A stretch of 64,000 nucleotides of DNA from Streptomyces alboniger (GTDB taxonomy: Bacteria > Actinomycetota > Actinomycetes > Streptomycetales > Streptomycetaceae). Below, piece by piece: positions 17,696-26,764 of the stretch. Location of the stretch: assembly GCF_008704395.1 (NCBI RefSeq), contig NZ_CP023695.1:7626001-7690000 (forward strand), written 5' to 3'. The notes beneath the pieces are model-generated. The model ran no database searches. It was not told where the DNA came from and saw only the letters and a list, made by a program, of their open reading frames with translations. Numbering within the stretch: the first letter of the stretch is position 1; every line of letters starts with the position of its first letter. The position numbers and the translations under genes were made by a program.

Positions 17696-18299
17696 CGCAG
17701 CCGTGGGAGCCCGGCGGGGACCAGACGCTGATGCCGACCGAGTGGAACGCCTGACCGCCGTCGAAGAACTGGCTGTAGGGCATCGGCACGTCGTACAGGC
17801 TCGACACATGGTCGATGTCCCGCCAGTAGACCTTCTTCAGCCCCGTACGGGTCTCGTGGCCGTCGCGGCCGGTGCGCACCGGGACCGGGCCGTACTTGAG
17901 GTCCTTGCCGTCCTGGATCCAGCTGAGCTGGAGCGTCAGGTCGACACAGGCGATCCGCCCCTTGTTGGTCGGGCACTTGCCCGCCTTGTTGGGGTTGTCG
18001 CCCACCGCCTTCTGCTTGTTCATGAGGTTCATGACGCCCCAGGTGACGCTGCCCGCGTACCCGGCGTTCGGGGTGATCTTGTGCTTGGTCTGGAAGGCCT
18101 TGATGGCCTTGCAGTCGGCCGCCGACTGCTTGCCGTCCACCGGGCGGCCGAGGAACTTCTCGACCTGCTTCTGATACGGCCCGGTCTGCGTCGAGCACGA
18201 CGCGGCCTGAGCGCTGCCGGTGCCGAGCGCCACGGTGAGCGGGGCCACCAACACGGTGATCCCCAGGGCGACGGCTCCTCGTCTGCGTATGTCCCCCAC
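17604..18299 (-). CDS. Secreted L,D-transpeptidase
   Basis: A 231-residue exported enzyme that makes 3-3 cross-links in peptidoglycan. The GTG at 18299 has GAGGAG nine bases upstream and gives a clean signal peptide (residues 1-31, cleavage after A-Q-A); an ATG 24 bases earlier lacks a ribosome site. A peptidoglycan-binding-like segment (about 35-95) with paired cysteines precedes the YkuD domain, whose catalytic motif H-S-V-G ... S-H-G-C-V-N-M places the active Cys at about residue 201. Single-gene unit. Confidence 0.9.
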   Translation of the reverse strand: MGDIRRRGAVALGITVLVAPLTVALGTGSAQAASCSTQTGPYQKQVEKFLGRPVDGKQSAADCKAIKAFQTKHKITPNAGYAGSVTWGVMNLMNKQKAVGDNPNKAGKCPTNKGRIACVDLTLQLSWIQDGKDLKYGPVPVRTGRDGHETRTGLKKVYWRDIDHVSSLYDVPMPYSQFFDGGQAFHSVGISVWSPPGSHGCVNMTKKDAVKYWDMLRKGDEVFVYGRKPGT

Positions 18300-18467
18300 A
18301 GCTGTCTGCTCCTCATTCGTCATTCGTCCGCGGTTCGGACTCCACCTGCTAGACGGCACGGCCCCGGGGTTCGTTGTAGGGCGAATTGACACAGGTGTGT
18401 AACAGGGGGTGTTTTGTCGCCGGGACGCGGGACGGACGAGGCGCGTAGGCCTGTGTGGAGTCGGGCA

Positions 18468-19199
18468 TCAGAACTCCCCGGATGCCTGCTGGATGATCTC
18501 TTGTGCCGCCTGGACGAGATCGGCGTTGCTCTCGGCCGGTGTGCCGTCGGGTAGTTGGAGTACGTCTTCCAGGCCGATCCGCGTGTCCAGTCGGCGTGCG
18601 GCCGCCAACCCGAGGATGGGCCAGGCGGCGTCGTCCTCCCCGTGCAGGAGGATCCGCGAGGTGGTGACTGGGCGGAGTTCGTCGAGCAGGTCGGCCGCGG
18701 CACGGATCGCGGTCTGTGGGCTGGTGTCGGTGATCTCGGCAAGGACGCGCAGGACGCGGTGGGATGCGGGCCAGTTGAGGAAACGCCGTGCCGCGAGGGT
18801 TCCGGAGTAGATGCCGGCTTCGATGCCGATGCCTCGGTCCAGCAGGGCGGTGGCGACTTCGGCGGCGCCCTCCTCATGCCAGTTCACGGAGGCGTGATCT
18901 GGCAGCACAGTCCAGGCTCGGACCTGCGCCGCGCGTGCTCCGGGGTCCGGTGTGGCCCAAGCGCCGGTGGTGACACCGACGGGGATGCCTGGAACGGCGG
19001 CCCGTACCGCTCTGAGGGCCGCGGCGACGGCAGCGGGGTCCAGAGTGTCCGCGCCGTCGCGGTCCTTGGGGTGGAGATGGATGTCCTGGGCGCCGGCGGC
19101 GACGGCTGTACGGGCTGCCGCCGCCAGCTCCTGTGGGGTCACGGGAAGGTGAGCGCATTCGGTACGGCCTCTGGCGCCGTTCAGACAGACTTGCAGCAT
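18468..19199 (-). CDS. BKACE-family beta-keto acid cleavage enzyme (DUF849)
   Basis: A 243-residue TIM-barrel protein of the BKACE family, Zn-dependent enzymes that condense a beta-keto acid with acetyl-CoA to give acetoacetate and a new CoA ester. The H-L-H-P-K metal-binding motif is at about residues 41-45, and V-N-W-H-E-E-G (about 110) and the C-terminal G-L-E-D motif are also present. It is shorter than the usual 270-310 residues but shows no internal break. It stands alone; the substrate cannot be predicted. Confidence 0.8.
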   Translation of the reverse strand: MLQVCLNGARGRTECAHLPVTPQELAAAARTAVAAGAQDIHLHPKDRDGADTLDPAAVAAALRAVRAAVPGIPVGVTTGAWATPDPGARAAQVRAWTVLPDHASVNWHEEGAAEVATALLDRGIGIEAGIYSGTLAARRFLNWPASHRVLRVLAEITDTSPQTAIRAAADLLDELRPVTTSRILLHGEDDAAWPILGLAAARRLDTRIGLEDVLQLPDGTPAESNADLVQAAQEIIQQASGEF

Positions 19200-19302
19200 G
19201 GAGTGATCTTCTCAGCCGGGTCTGTCATGCGGAGACTGCTTCGGGCTCACTGGTCCCGCGGGCCGCCAGCCCTTTGACCTGCGACGTCAAGGTGGCGGAA
19301 GC

Positions 19303-19602
19303 TCACTGCATGACGCGGACACTCCATCCTCTGGGGAAGAAGCCGTTGCTGGCCGGCCCCACTATGCCGATCACGTTGCCTGCGCATGCCGGCTGGTCGT
19401 AGACCACCACCGGTGAGTTGGTGTAGTTGTGCACGATGAGATTGAGCGCGCCGCCGGTATGGCACGACCACCGGGCGGGGTCGGTGAAGACACGTCCGTT
19501 CAGGTCCAAATTCCCGACTGCGGCGTTGGCCGACTGGGTAAGTCCGAGCGTGAGCAGAGCGCTCCCGCCGAGCACGCCGAGTGCGCGCGTGAGACGACGC
19601 AA
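19303..19602 (-). CDS. Small secreted protein
   Basis: A 99-residue protein with a typical Sec signal peptide (residues 1-27, cleavage after A-N-A). The mature part of about 70 residues has two cysteines likely to form a disulfide and an aromatic C-terminus. The TTG start has GGGAGG five bases upstream. I recognise no family. Confidence 0.65.
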   Translation of the reverse strand: MRRLTRALGVLGGSALLTLGLTQSANAAVGNLDLNGRVFTDPARWSCHTGGALNLIVHNYTNSPVVVYDQPACAGNVIGIVGPASNGFFPRGWSVRVMQ

Positions 19603-19944
19603 GGCGACCTCCCTGATCCTGAGATTTCGGCCCGCTCACCCGCCGGTTCGATCTGAACCCTCGGGGCGGCGCCTTGAACGGCCCGAACGGTAAGGACGAG
19701 AGCGTCCCAGCCGCCAGGGGCTTTCCCCACTCTGGGACGGTGGAACGGCGAAACCGCCTTCGACCAGCGACGATACGCGCCGCCTGGAACGCCGATACGG
19801 GATGGCCCGTCCCGGACAGCCGATACCGCCGTGTCCCCGGAGTCGAACTGAGCTGCGAGGGCAGTGGACCCTCGAACGCGTTTCGTACGCCAAATGTGCG
19901 CCAGGCGTACGGTCCCTGGATAGGGTGTGGCTCAGGAGGCATTC
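19603..19944. other. Gene-free stretch upstream of tap
   Basis: A 342-base region between the divergent secreted-protein and tap genes. I see no supported open frame or strong hairpin; it should hold both promoters. Confidence 0.5.
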
Positions 19945-22194
19945 ATGTCTGAGTTGTTCGACGCGGTCGACGCGCTTGTCGCGTCCCGCTCTTCGCTGCC
20001 GTCGGCGGAGGAGCGCAAGCGGCTGCGGGTCGCGCACGGCCTGACGCTGGACGAAGTCGCGGCCGCGTTGAAGGTGCGGCGGGCCACGGTGTCGGGCTGG
20101 GAGTCGGCGAAGAAGCCGACCGAGCCCCGAGGCCCGGAGCGTGAGGCGTACGCACGACTGCTGCGGCAGCTCGCGGAGCTCTACCCCGCCGACGCAGTCG
20201 TACCCGCCCAGGACACCACGGCCCCGGCCACCGCCGCGCCCGGCCCGACGGGATCGCGGACGCTGCCCGCGGACCTCGCGCCCGCCGACGCGGACATGAC
20301 CGCGACCGAGTACGCCCGGACCAGCTCCGCCCCCGACGCCTCTGCTGTGGCGGCCGCGTCGCGTCCGGCCCGCACCACCAGACCGTCGTCGACACCGTCG
20401 CGGCGTCCGGGCGCGAAGAAGGGGGCCCCTGCCGTCGCCTCGGCCGCCACCCCGGCGGCCATCACCGACCCACGGTTCGAGAACGGTCCGCTGGCAGTCG
20501 TCGATGTCGAGGACGGGCAGGCGCTGGCGTACTGCACCGGCGGCCTCGTCCTGGACGTACCCGCCAAGTCGATCCCGGCCCTGGTGGACTGGACACTCAA
20601 GGAGGCGAAGCTCGGACAGCCGAAGCTGTCCGGTCCGGGCAAGGACGCCGACCCGCTGCTCGTGCTCACCGAAGCCGCGCTGAAGCGCTACGGCCTCCCG
20701 GCCACGCTCACGGAGGAGGAGCGGCTCGCCGGCCGCCTGCCGGACAGCCACAAGGTCATCAGGCAACTGGCCCGCGCGGAGTGGAAGCTGACCAAGCGCG
20801 GCTTCGGCCCCTGGGCGCGGATCTACCGCCCCGCCACCGGCTCGGAGCGCGCCTGCGTCCAGCTGTGCATCCCGTCCTGGAACGCGCTCGACACCCGGCA
20901 CTGGGCCGAGGCCGGACAGCTCCCCCCGGCCGAACTCGCCCGCGTCCTGGGCGTATACGCGTCCCGGGTCATGACCCCGCGGGGCTCGACCGCCGTGACC
21001 GGCCTGGAGCTGATGACCGCGCTGCACCCGCCGACCCGCGCCTCCGAGCCGGACGCGAAGGGCAAGCGCCACTCCGAGCACAACCCCGGCAGCCTGGGCA
21101 AGGACCCGGTGGACTGCGCGCCGTGCGAGGCCCCCGACGGACATCCGCTGCTCAAGGACCTGCCGCGCTTCCACATCCGAGGCCCGGCGGAGAAGCTGTT
21201 CGAGGAGGCGTACGACTGGGCGCGCCCGATGACCGATGACGAGTGCACCCTGCGGCACCTGGTCGGCATCGACGTCAACATGGCCTTCGCCGCGGGCGCC
21301 AACGGCCTGCCCGTCGGCCTCGGAGCGCCCACGTACGTCACGAACCCGGTGTTCGACCCGAAGCTGCCCGGCAGTTGGCTCGTCGACCTCTCCCACGTCG
21401 ACCTGTCGAGGGTGAAGGCCGGCAAGGAGTGGGTGGAACTGGACGGGACGCTGCTGCCCAACCCGTTCACGCCGAAGGGCGAGCGCCCCGAGGGCCCGGC
21501 CTGGTACGCGACGCCCACCGTCGCGTACGCCGTGGAGCTGGGCTACGAGGTCCACCCTGTGGAGGCGTACGTCCGGTACGACAACGGCCGCTACCTGGAC
21601 GGTTGGTACAACCGGCTGCGCGACGCCTACCTCGCCACGATGGCCGACCTCGGGGTCGGCGCCGACCTCGCCCCGGCCGACTTCCTCGCGGCGATGGACG
21701 ACTACCGCAGCCGCGACCCTGAGCTGGCGATCGTCGTCTCGGCGATCAAGGCGACGGTGAAGGGCGGTCTGGGCAAGCTCCGCGAGCGCCCGCGCGGTGA
21801 GGGCTGGCGCCCCGGCGAGCCGTGGCGCGCCCTGTCCCGTCCGACGTGGCGGCCGGACATCCGCGCGGCGGTCATCTCCCGCACCCGCGTCAACCTCCAC
21901 CGCAAGATCGTCAAGCACGCGGCGTTCACCGGGCAGTATCCGGTCGCGATCCTCTCCGACTGCGTCGTCTACGCGGCAGGCGGCACCGGCCCGCTGGACT
22001 TCCTGCCCTACCGGGACGGCAAACCGCTGCCCGGCGGCTTCAGACTCGGCATCAACCCCGGCCTGGTCAAACACGAGGGCACCCAGTCCGTGCTGTGGGG
22101 TGAGGAGGTCCGCGAGCGGTTCAACGCCCCGGAGCTCAACCTCGCCCGGTACATCAAGGACGGCACCGTCACCGACGTCGACAACGGAGAGTAG
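19945..22194 (+). CDS. tap: Telomere-associated protein Tap
   Basis: A 749-residue protein matching Tap, which binds the 3' single-stranded overhang at Streptomyces telomeres and recruits the terminal protein for end patching. An XRE-like helix-turn-helix is near the N-terminus (residues about 24-60: G-L-T-L-D-E-V-A-A-A-L-K-V-R-R-A-T-V-S), followed by an Ala/Pro/Thr-rich linker (about 85-175) and the long conserved domain. ATG at 19945 has AGGAGG five bases upstream. It is followed 12 bases later by tpg, the standard order. Its presence places the window on a linear replicon. Confidence 0.93.
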   Translation: MSELFDAVDALVASRSSLPSAEERKRLRVAHGLTLDEVAAALKVRRATVSGWESAKKPTEPRGPEREAYARLLRQLAELYPADAVVPAQDTTAPATAAPGPTGSRTLPADLAPADADMTATEYARTSSAPDASAVAAASRPARTTRPSSTPSRRPGAKKGAPAVASAATPAAITDPRFENGPLAVVDVEDGQALAYCTGGLVLDVPAKSIPALVDWTLKEAKLGQPKLSGPGKDADPLLVLTEAALKRYGLPATLTEEERLAGRLPDSHKVIRQLARAEWKLTKRGFGPWARIYRPATGSERACVQLCIPSWNALDTRHWAEAGQLPPAELARVLGVYASRVMTPRGSTAVTGLELMTALHPPTRASEPDAKGKRHSEHNPGSLGKDPVDCAPCEAPDGHPLLKDLPRFHIRGPAEKLFEEAYDWARPMTDDECTLRHLVGIDVNMAFAAGANGLPVGLGAPTYVTNPVFDPKLPGSWLVDLSHVDLSRVKAGKEWVELDGTLLPNPFTPKGERPEGPAWYATPTVAYAVELGYEVHPVEAYVRYDNGRYLDGWYNRLRDAYLATMADLGVGADLAPADFLAAMDDYRSRDPELAIVVSAIKATVKGGLGKLRERPRGEGWRPGEPWRALSRPTWRPDIRAAVISRTRVNLHRKIVKHAAFTGQYPVAILSDCVVYAAGGTGPLDFLPYRDGKPLPGGFRLGINPGLVKHEGTQSVLWGEEVRERFNAPELNLARYIKDGTVTDVDNGE

Positions 22195-22206
22195 GAGAAG
22201 GCGACG

Positions 22207-22764
22207 ATGAGCCTGTTCGGGGACGGCCTGGAAGCCGCGGTGCAGAAGGCGCTCACACGTCCGGCGCCCAAGAACGCGGGCCCGCAGATGCGGTACCTGG
22301 TCAAGCAGCTCAAGGGCACGAAGGCGGTCGCGGAACTGCTCGGCGTGTCCCAGCGGCAGGTGGAGCGGTACGTGGCGGGCAAGGCCAGGAAGCCGCGCCC
22401 GGATCTCGCCTCGCGCCTGGAGCGCGAGGTGAAGAAGCGGTGGCAGCCGCAGATCCGGGCCAGGGCCCGCGAGAGGGCGGCGTCCACGGACGGCATCGTC
22501 ATCGACACCCGCGCCCGCATGGGCTACACCGCGCCGATCGGGTCGACGGACCAGGACCGCATCCGCCACCTGACCGTCGCCCTGCCGCCGCAGCACGCCG
22601 CCCGCCTCTTCGAGGCCCAGGAGGCCGGCGCAAGCGACCGCGAACTCAAGGAGATCACGGCCGAAGCGCTCAGGGAGGTGTACTTCCAGGACGGAGGCCG
22701 CCGCGCCGGCAGCCTGGAGGAGGTGCGTTTCACGGACGTGGAGCACCTGGAGTTCGAGCTGTAG
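22207..22764 (+). CDS. tpg: Telomere terminal protein Tpg
   Basis: A 185-residue protein of the length of characterised Tpg proteins (about 184), covalently attached to the 5' ends of linear Streptomyces DNA and priming end synthesis. The helix-turn-helix A-V-A-E-L-L-G-V-S-Q-R-Q-V-E-R-Y is at about residues 39-54, and the conserved Y-T-A-P-I-G segment follows at about residue 104. GGAGAAGG precedes the ATG. Operon with tap. Confidence 0.93.
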   Translation: MSLFGDGLEAAVQKALTRPAPKNAGPQMRYLVKQLKGTKAVAELLGVSQRQVERYVAGKARKPRPDLASRLEREVKKRWQPQIRARARERAASTDGIVIDTRARMGYTAPIGSTDQDRIRHLTVALPPQHAARLFEAQEAGASDRELKEITAEALREVYFQDGGRRAGSLEEVRFTDVEHLEFEL

Positions 22765-22841
22765 CAGCGGCGACCCGAACGGCACGGGAGCCGCGTACGA
22801 CTTGGCGCTTCGTCAGGCCAGTGGCCCCGCGGCGCCTCTCC

Positions 22842-23828
22842 TCACCCCAATGCTTCGAGGAGTTGGCGTTCGCGTTCGACACTCAGGCCGGCCCGTCGTG
22901 GCCGGTCAAGACCCGCTTCCCGCTCCCAGGCCAAGGTCTGTTCCAGCAGCTCCGTCAGGGGACGGTGCCGCAGGCCGGCCGCCGTCGCCGCAGCGCCGTC
23001 GCGGGCACAGAAGCCGGCCCAGTCCGGGTCGGCCACCCACAGCGCGAGCGACTCCGGCCCCATGGCCTGCACCACCTTCTGCCCGAGCAGCCAGTCGTCG
23101 TCCGCCTCCACCACCGGCCCGGTGTGCCCGCCGATCTCCCGCGACAGGGCGACCCACTCCCCGAAGGGCACGATCGGGCCGACCGCGTTGTACGTTCCGG
23201 TCGTCCCCTTCTCCGCACAGTCGAGCAGCCAGGCCGCGAGGTCACGCGCGTCGATGACCTGCGTCGGACTGTCCGGTGAGGCCGGCACCAGCAGCGGGGC
23301 CAGCGGCTCGCGGGCCGCGCGGGCGACCCAGTACCCGGATCGGCCGCTGTGGTCCCCGGGGCCGCCGATCAGCCCCGCACGCGCAATGAGAAGCCGGTCT
23401 CCCACCGCGGCTGCCGCAGCCTCCTCGCAGGCCACCTTGGCCTGCCCGAACTCGTCGCGGCCGGCCGTATCCCCCTCGGTCGCCGGGAGCAGCTGCGCCG
23501 ACTCGTCCGCGTGCGCCTGCGCGTGCGAGGCATAGGCGCTGACCGACGACACGTACGACCAGTGGCGCGCCCGCTCGCCGAGCGCCGCCAGCGCCGCGCG
23601 GACGAAGCCTGGTTGCGAGGACACCTCGACCACGGCGTCCCAGTCCCGGCCCGCCACACTTTCGTACGCCGACGGCTCGTTCCTGTCAGCTACGACCAGC
23701 GCGGCGCCCTCGGCTGTCCCGCCGCTCTCCCCGCGGGCCAGGCAGGTCACCTGATGCCCGCGTTCCAGTGCCTGCCGCGCGACCTCGCGGCCCACCCATG
23801 CCGTTCCACCCAATACCAAGACGTTCAT
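22842..23828 (-). CDS. NAD-dependent epimerase/dehydratase (extended SDR)
   Basis: A 328-residue Rossmann-fold protein with the G-G-T-A-W-V-G cofactor loop at the N-terminus. An extended-SDR substrate domain follows ([23 protein letters not shown]). The Ser of S-S-V-S-A-Y-A is present, but the usual Y-x-x-x-K pair is not obvious, so this may be an atypical SDR with another role, such as a reductase or binding protein. I choose the ATG at 23828 because it gives the usual M-N-V-L-V-L-G-G start; a GTG three codons earlier is possible. Confidence 0.8.
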   Translation of the reverse strand: MNVLVLGGTAWVGREVARQALERGHQVTCLARGESGGTAEGAALVVADRNEPSAYESVAGRDWDAVVEVSSQPGFVRAALAALGERARHWSYVSSVSAYASHAQAHADESAQLLPATEGDTAGRDEFGQAKVACEEAAAAAVGDRLLIARAGLIGGPGDHSGRSGYWVARAAREPLAPLLVPASPDSPTQVIDARDLAAWLLDCAEKGTTGTYNAVGPIVPFGEWVALSREIGGHTGPVVEADDDWLLGQKVVQAMGPESLALWVADPDWAGFCARDGAAATAAGLRHRPLTELLEQTLAWEREAGLDRPRRAGLSVERERQLLEALG

Positions 23829-23908
23829 GACGCTCACTCAACATCAACTGTGAGCCGGTGCGTCACCGCTTCGCCGAGGGCGTAGCGGTCCTGGGTAAGC
23901 GGTCACTC

Positions 23909-25471
23909 TCAGACGGAGCTGCGGGCATCTTCGCGTTCCGGTTCCGGTGTCGGATCCTTCTTCCTTCCGACAGCAGGCAAGGCAATCAGCAGTACAACCG
24001 ATCCGAGAAGTGCGATGACCGCGATCCAGCCCGCCCCGACGTGCATGGCGTGGATGAACGCGTCGTCAGCAGCCCGAGCGAGAGCGGGCCGGTGGGCCGC
24101 GGTGGCGACATGGCGGGCCTGTTCGGCTGAGACTCGCGCCTGGTCCTGCACCGGGCCGGGCGCGCCCTCCAGTGACGGCTCGATCGCACGTCGGTACATG
24201 ATCGACATGATCGTGCCGCCTACTGCGATTCCCATCACGCTGCCGGTCTGCCGCACGGTGTTGGTGACGGCCGATCCCGCACCGGCCTGGTCCAACGGCA
24301 GGTCACTGATCAATGCGGCCGTAACGGGCCCGATCACCATGCCGACCGACAACCCCTGTAGCAACAACAGGACCTCGATCCAGACGAGCGGAGTCTGGAG
24401 CCCGAGGAACCCGTACCCGCCCATGGTCAGCGCAGCCACGGTGAGCGCGGGCACGGTGACAAGGCGCAGCGGCAGGCGGCGTACCAGGCGCGAGGCGATG
24501 GGTGCCCCCGCGAGCGCGCCCAATGCGGTCGGGATATTGGCCAACCCCGCCTCCATCGGCGAAAATCCGAGCGCGCCTTGCAGGTAAAACGCGTTATAGA
24601 AGGTGATGGCGGCCACGCCGAAGAGCAGCAATCCGAGCGCCACATTGCCGCCACTGAATGCGCGTTGTGCGAACAGTCGCGGATCGAAGCTGGGCACCTT
24701 GACGCGCAGTTCGACGAGTACGAAGACGGTTAGCAGAACCAGACCGACAACGATCGGCGCCCAGACGTCGGTACGAGTCCACACCGTCACCTGTCCCGCC
24801 CGGATCAGCCCGTAGGCCAGCGCCACGAGCCCACTGATCGAAAGCAGCATTCCAGCGGGGTCCAGTGGCCGCAGGGTGGGGCTGCGGAAATTCGGAACCA
24901 GTACGGTGAGCCCGACCAACGCCAATACCGCGACCGGGACATTGATGAGAAATACGGAACCCCACCAGAAATGGTCGAGCAGGAACCCGGCCAGCACCGG
25001 GCCGGCAGCCATTCCGACACCGGCCGACGTCGAGAAGATGCCGATCGCGGCAGCCCGCGCGGGGCCGGTGAAGGTCCACATAAGAATGGCCATCATGGCG
25101 GGCGTGATCAGCGCACTGCCCACCCCCATCGCGGCTCGGGCTGCGATCAGCTGGCCCGCACCGCTTGCGTACGCCGCCCACAGCGAGGAGCCGGCGAAGA
25201 CGACCAGCCCGCTGGAGAACACAGTCCGGTGACCGAACCGATCGCCCAACGCGCCCGCGGTGAACATCAAAGTGGCGAAGGCCAGGGTGTACGAACCGGT
25301 CGCCCATTGCAGCTGACCGGGATCGGCCCCCAGCCCACGGGCCGGGTCCGCGAGGGTCTCCAGCGTGGTGCTCAGGACGGTATTGTCCAGCCAAATAAGC
25401 AGCGAACACGACATAAGAACGGCGAGAATCAACTGCTGCCTCAACCTCGGCAACGTTGGAGGCGTGGTCAT
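23909..25471 (-). CDS. MFS drug exporter (EmrB/QacA, DHA2 type)
   Basis: A 520-residue transporter with fourteen predicted helices. DHA2 landmarks include W-L-D-N-T-V-L (helix 1), G-A-L-G-D-R-F-G-H-R (loop 2-3) and the antiporter motif in G-M-A-A-G-P-V-L-A-G (helix 5). The ATG at 25471 has GAAGG five bases upstream. It is alone, and its upstream DNA carries direct repeats likely to bind a repressor. No TetR or MarR gene is adjacent. Confidence 0.9.
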   Translation of the reverse strand: MTTPPTLPRLRQQLILAVLMSCSLLIWLDNTVLSTTLETLADPARGLGADPGQLQWATGSYTLAFATLMFTAGALGDRFGHRTVFSSGLVVFAGSSLWAAYASGAGQLIAARAAMGVGSALITPAMMAILMWTFTGPARAAAIGIFSTSAGVGMAAGPVLAGFLLDHFWWGSVFLINVPVAVLALVGLTVLVPNFRSPTLRPLDPAGMLLSISGLVALAYGLIRAGQVTVWTRTDVWAPIVVGLVLLTVFVLVELRVKVPSFDPRLFAQRAFSGGNVALGLLLFGVAAITFYNAFYLQGALGFSPMEAGLANIPTALGALAGAPIASRLVRRLPLRLVTVPALTVAALTMGGYGFLGLQTPLVWIEVLLLLQGLSVGMVIGPVTAALISDLPLDQAGAGSAVTNTVRQTGSVMGIAVGGTIMSIMYRRAIEPSLEGAPGPVQDQARVSAEQARHVATAAHRPALARAADDAFIHAMHVGAGWIAVIALLGSVVLLIALPAVGRKKDPTPEPEREDARSSV

Positions 25472-25586
25472 GAATACCTTCGGATATCGATCGGCGGGAA
25501 CCTGAACGACTGGACCATAGGTAAACTCCACGACGCCGTCAAGCTTAGATTTTCTTGTCTTTACTGTTGCGACCGAACGGCCTGTA

Positions 25587-25641
25587 TGCCCTCTGTCGGA
25601 TTTGCGGACCGAACAATTTTGTGCCCTCTGACCGATTTGCG
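25587..25641. promoter_or_regulatory. Direct repeats upstream of the MFS exporter
   Basis: TGCCCTCTGTCGGATTTGCG and TGCCCTCTGACCGATTTGCG start at 25587 and 25622, 35 bases apart, about 120-150 bases upstream of the exporter start. A third partial copy (ATGCCCTCGG) is near 25689. The region is more AT-rich than its neighbours. Probably regulator binding sites. Confidence 0.5.
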
Positions 25642-25653
25642 AGTCGCGGAAAT

Positions 25654-25905
25654 TCATGACTCCCGGGTTTGCGATTGGACGTATTTCATGCCCTCGGGAA
25701 ACCGCGTGATCGCGGCGCTCGCTGCCAATCCGAGCGTGACACCGACGGCGGCGGCGATGGTCAGCGCCGCGACCCCCGGCCCGAAGGCGAGCATCGCCAG
25801 ACAGAGCACTGGCAGCCGCCGAAGGGGCGTGGGCGGCTGTCGTCTCACGCCAGGCGGGATCAAGAAGAACCGTGTGACGCGCCGGACGACCGCGTACTTC
25901 CGCAT
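25654..25905 (-). CDS. Small hydrophobic protein (uncertain)
   Basis: An 83-codon frame with a basic N-terminus, then a hydrophobic stretch of about 40 residues (L-C-L-A-M-L-A-F-G-P-G ... A-A-V-G-V-T-L-G-L-A) that could form one or two helices. It could be a small membrane protein or the remnant of a larger one. No clear ribosome site; weak support. It lies directly upstream of, and on the same strand as, the MFS gene. Confidence 0.3.
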   Translation of the reverse strand: MRKYAVVRRVTRFFLIPPGVRRQPPTPLRRLPVLCLAMLAFGPGVAALTIAAAVGVTLGLAASAAITRFPEGMKYVQSQTRES

Positions 25906-26032
25906 GGCTCGGCCGAGCGCGATAACACGACAGCGGTGATGGCCCCGTTGATCCCGGGACCATCACCACACCCCCGAACAACGCCCGCTTCGTGACCGGG
26001 CGTGCCGTTTCGCCGTTTCGAAGAACTCAGGT

Positions 26033-26506
26033 TCAGACCTTCGGTGATATGCCGAGGCCCACATTGTTGGCGGCCCCTGACGAGTCCACCGCGGCGCTCT
26101 GGGACATGGTTCGTCCGAAGCACACCGACCACGAGTTCGGCCCGACCCCTGAGGACGAGCACACCCAGGAGCCCAGCCGGGCGGATGAGGTGTACAGGTC
26201 CATCGATGCCTTGACGGAGTAGAGGCTGGTTCGGTTGTTACGCACGATCACCGCGGCCTGGACGGCGCCCCCACCCGGCGACCTGATCGCGCATACCTGC
26301 GCGGCCACACTGGCGGCGATCGCTTTGGTACCGGCGCAACGCCACGTACTGGGGCTGGAGGTGATCGGGTTTGTGTTTCCGTAAGCACGCCAGGTGCCGC
26401 TGTCGGCGGCTGCGGCGGCTGCGGCGGGTCCGGCGGTCGCCAGACTCAGCCCGAGAACTGCGGTGATGATGGCTGTCGATCCTGTGACCATCCGTGCGAA
26501 TCGCAT
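26033..26506 (-). CDS. Secreted protein of unknown family
   Basis: A 157-residue protein with a long Sec signal peptide (residues 1-32, cleavage in the A-A-A run). The mature domain has four cysteines, at the positions W-R-C-A-G, A-Q-V-C-A-I, W-V-C-S-S and S-V-C-F-G, consistent with two disulfides. It is rich in Ser, Thr and Asn. The ATG has GGAAGGGA six bases upstream. No recognised family; composition suggests an extracellular binding or structural role. Confidence 0.7.
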   Translation of the reverse strand: MRFARMVTGSTAIITAVLGLSLATAGPAAAAAAADSGTWRAYGNTNPITSSPSTWRCAGTKAIAASVAAQVCAIRSPGGGAVQAAVIVRNNRTSLYSVKASMDLYTSSARLGSWVCSSSGVGPNSWSVCFGRTMSQSAAVDSSGAANNVGLGISPKV

Positions 26507-26718
26507 GTGATTCCCTTCCGGTTCTTCTCTGGAAGCTCTCGCCGTCACCAGATGACCAGGCGATCTGAGCGCCCCGCAGTACGAGCAGTACGAGCAGTAC
26601 GAGCGGGACTACCACCCGGCCGGGCGGCACACGGATGCACCGCCCGACACGAGTTCGTTTCGACCCCGGCCACGCCGAACGCCATGAATGCTCCGGGCTG
26701 CCGGGACGTGCGGCTACG

Positions 26719-26740
26719 CCCTTAAGCCGTGGCTTAAGGG
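26719..26740. terminator. Perfect 10-bp hairpin
   Basis: CCCTTAAGCC and GGCTTAAGGG pair around a two-base turn, just beyond the stop of the ArsR-type regulator gene that ends at 26765. Upstream, at about 26578-26607, the unit ACGAGCAGT is repeated. Confidence 0.6.
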
Positions 26741-26764
26741 CCCACGGCCACCCTGCGCGGGGCG

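Noticed and set aside
19636..22785. Minus-strand open frame of over 1,000 codons across tap-tpg
   Set aside because: The plus strand encodes clear Tap and Tpg with good ribosome sites. The opposite frame is Arg/Gly/Val-rich without a fold signature.
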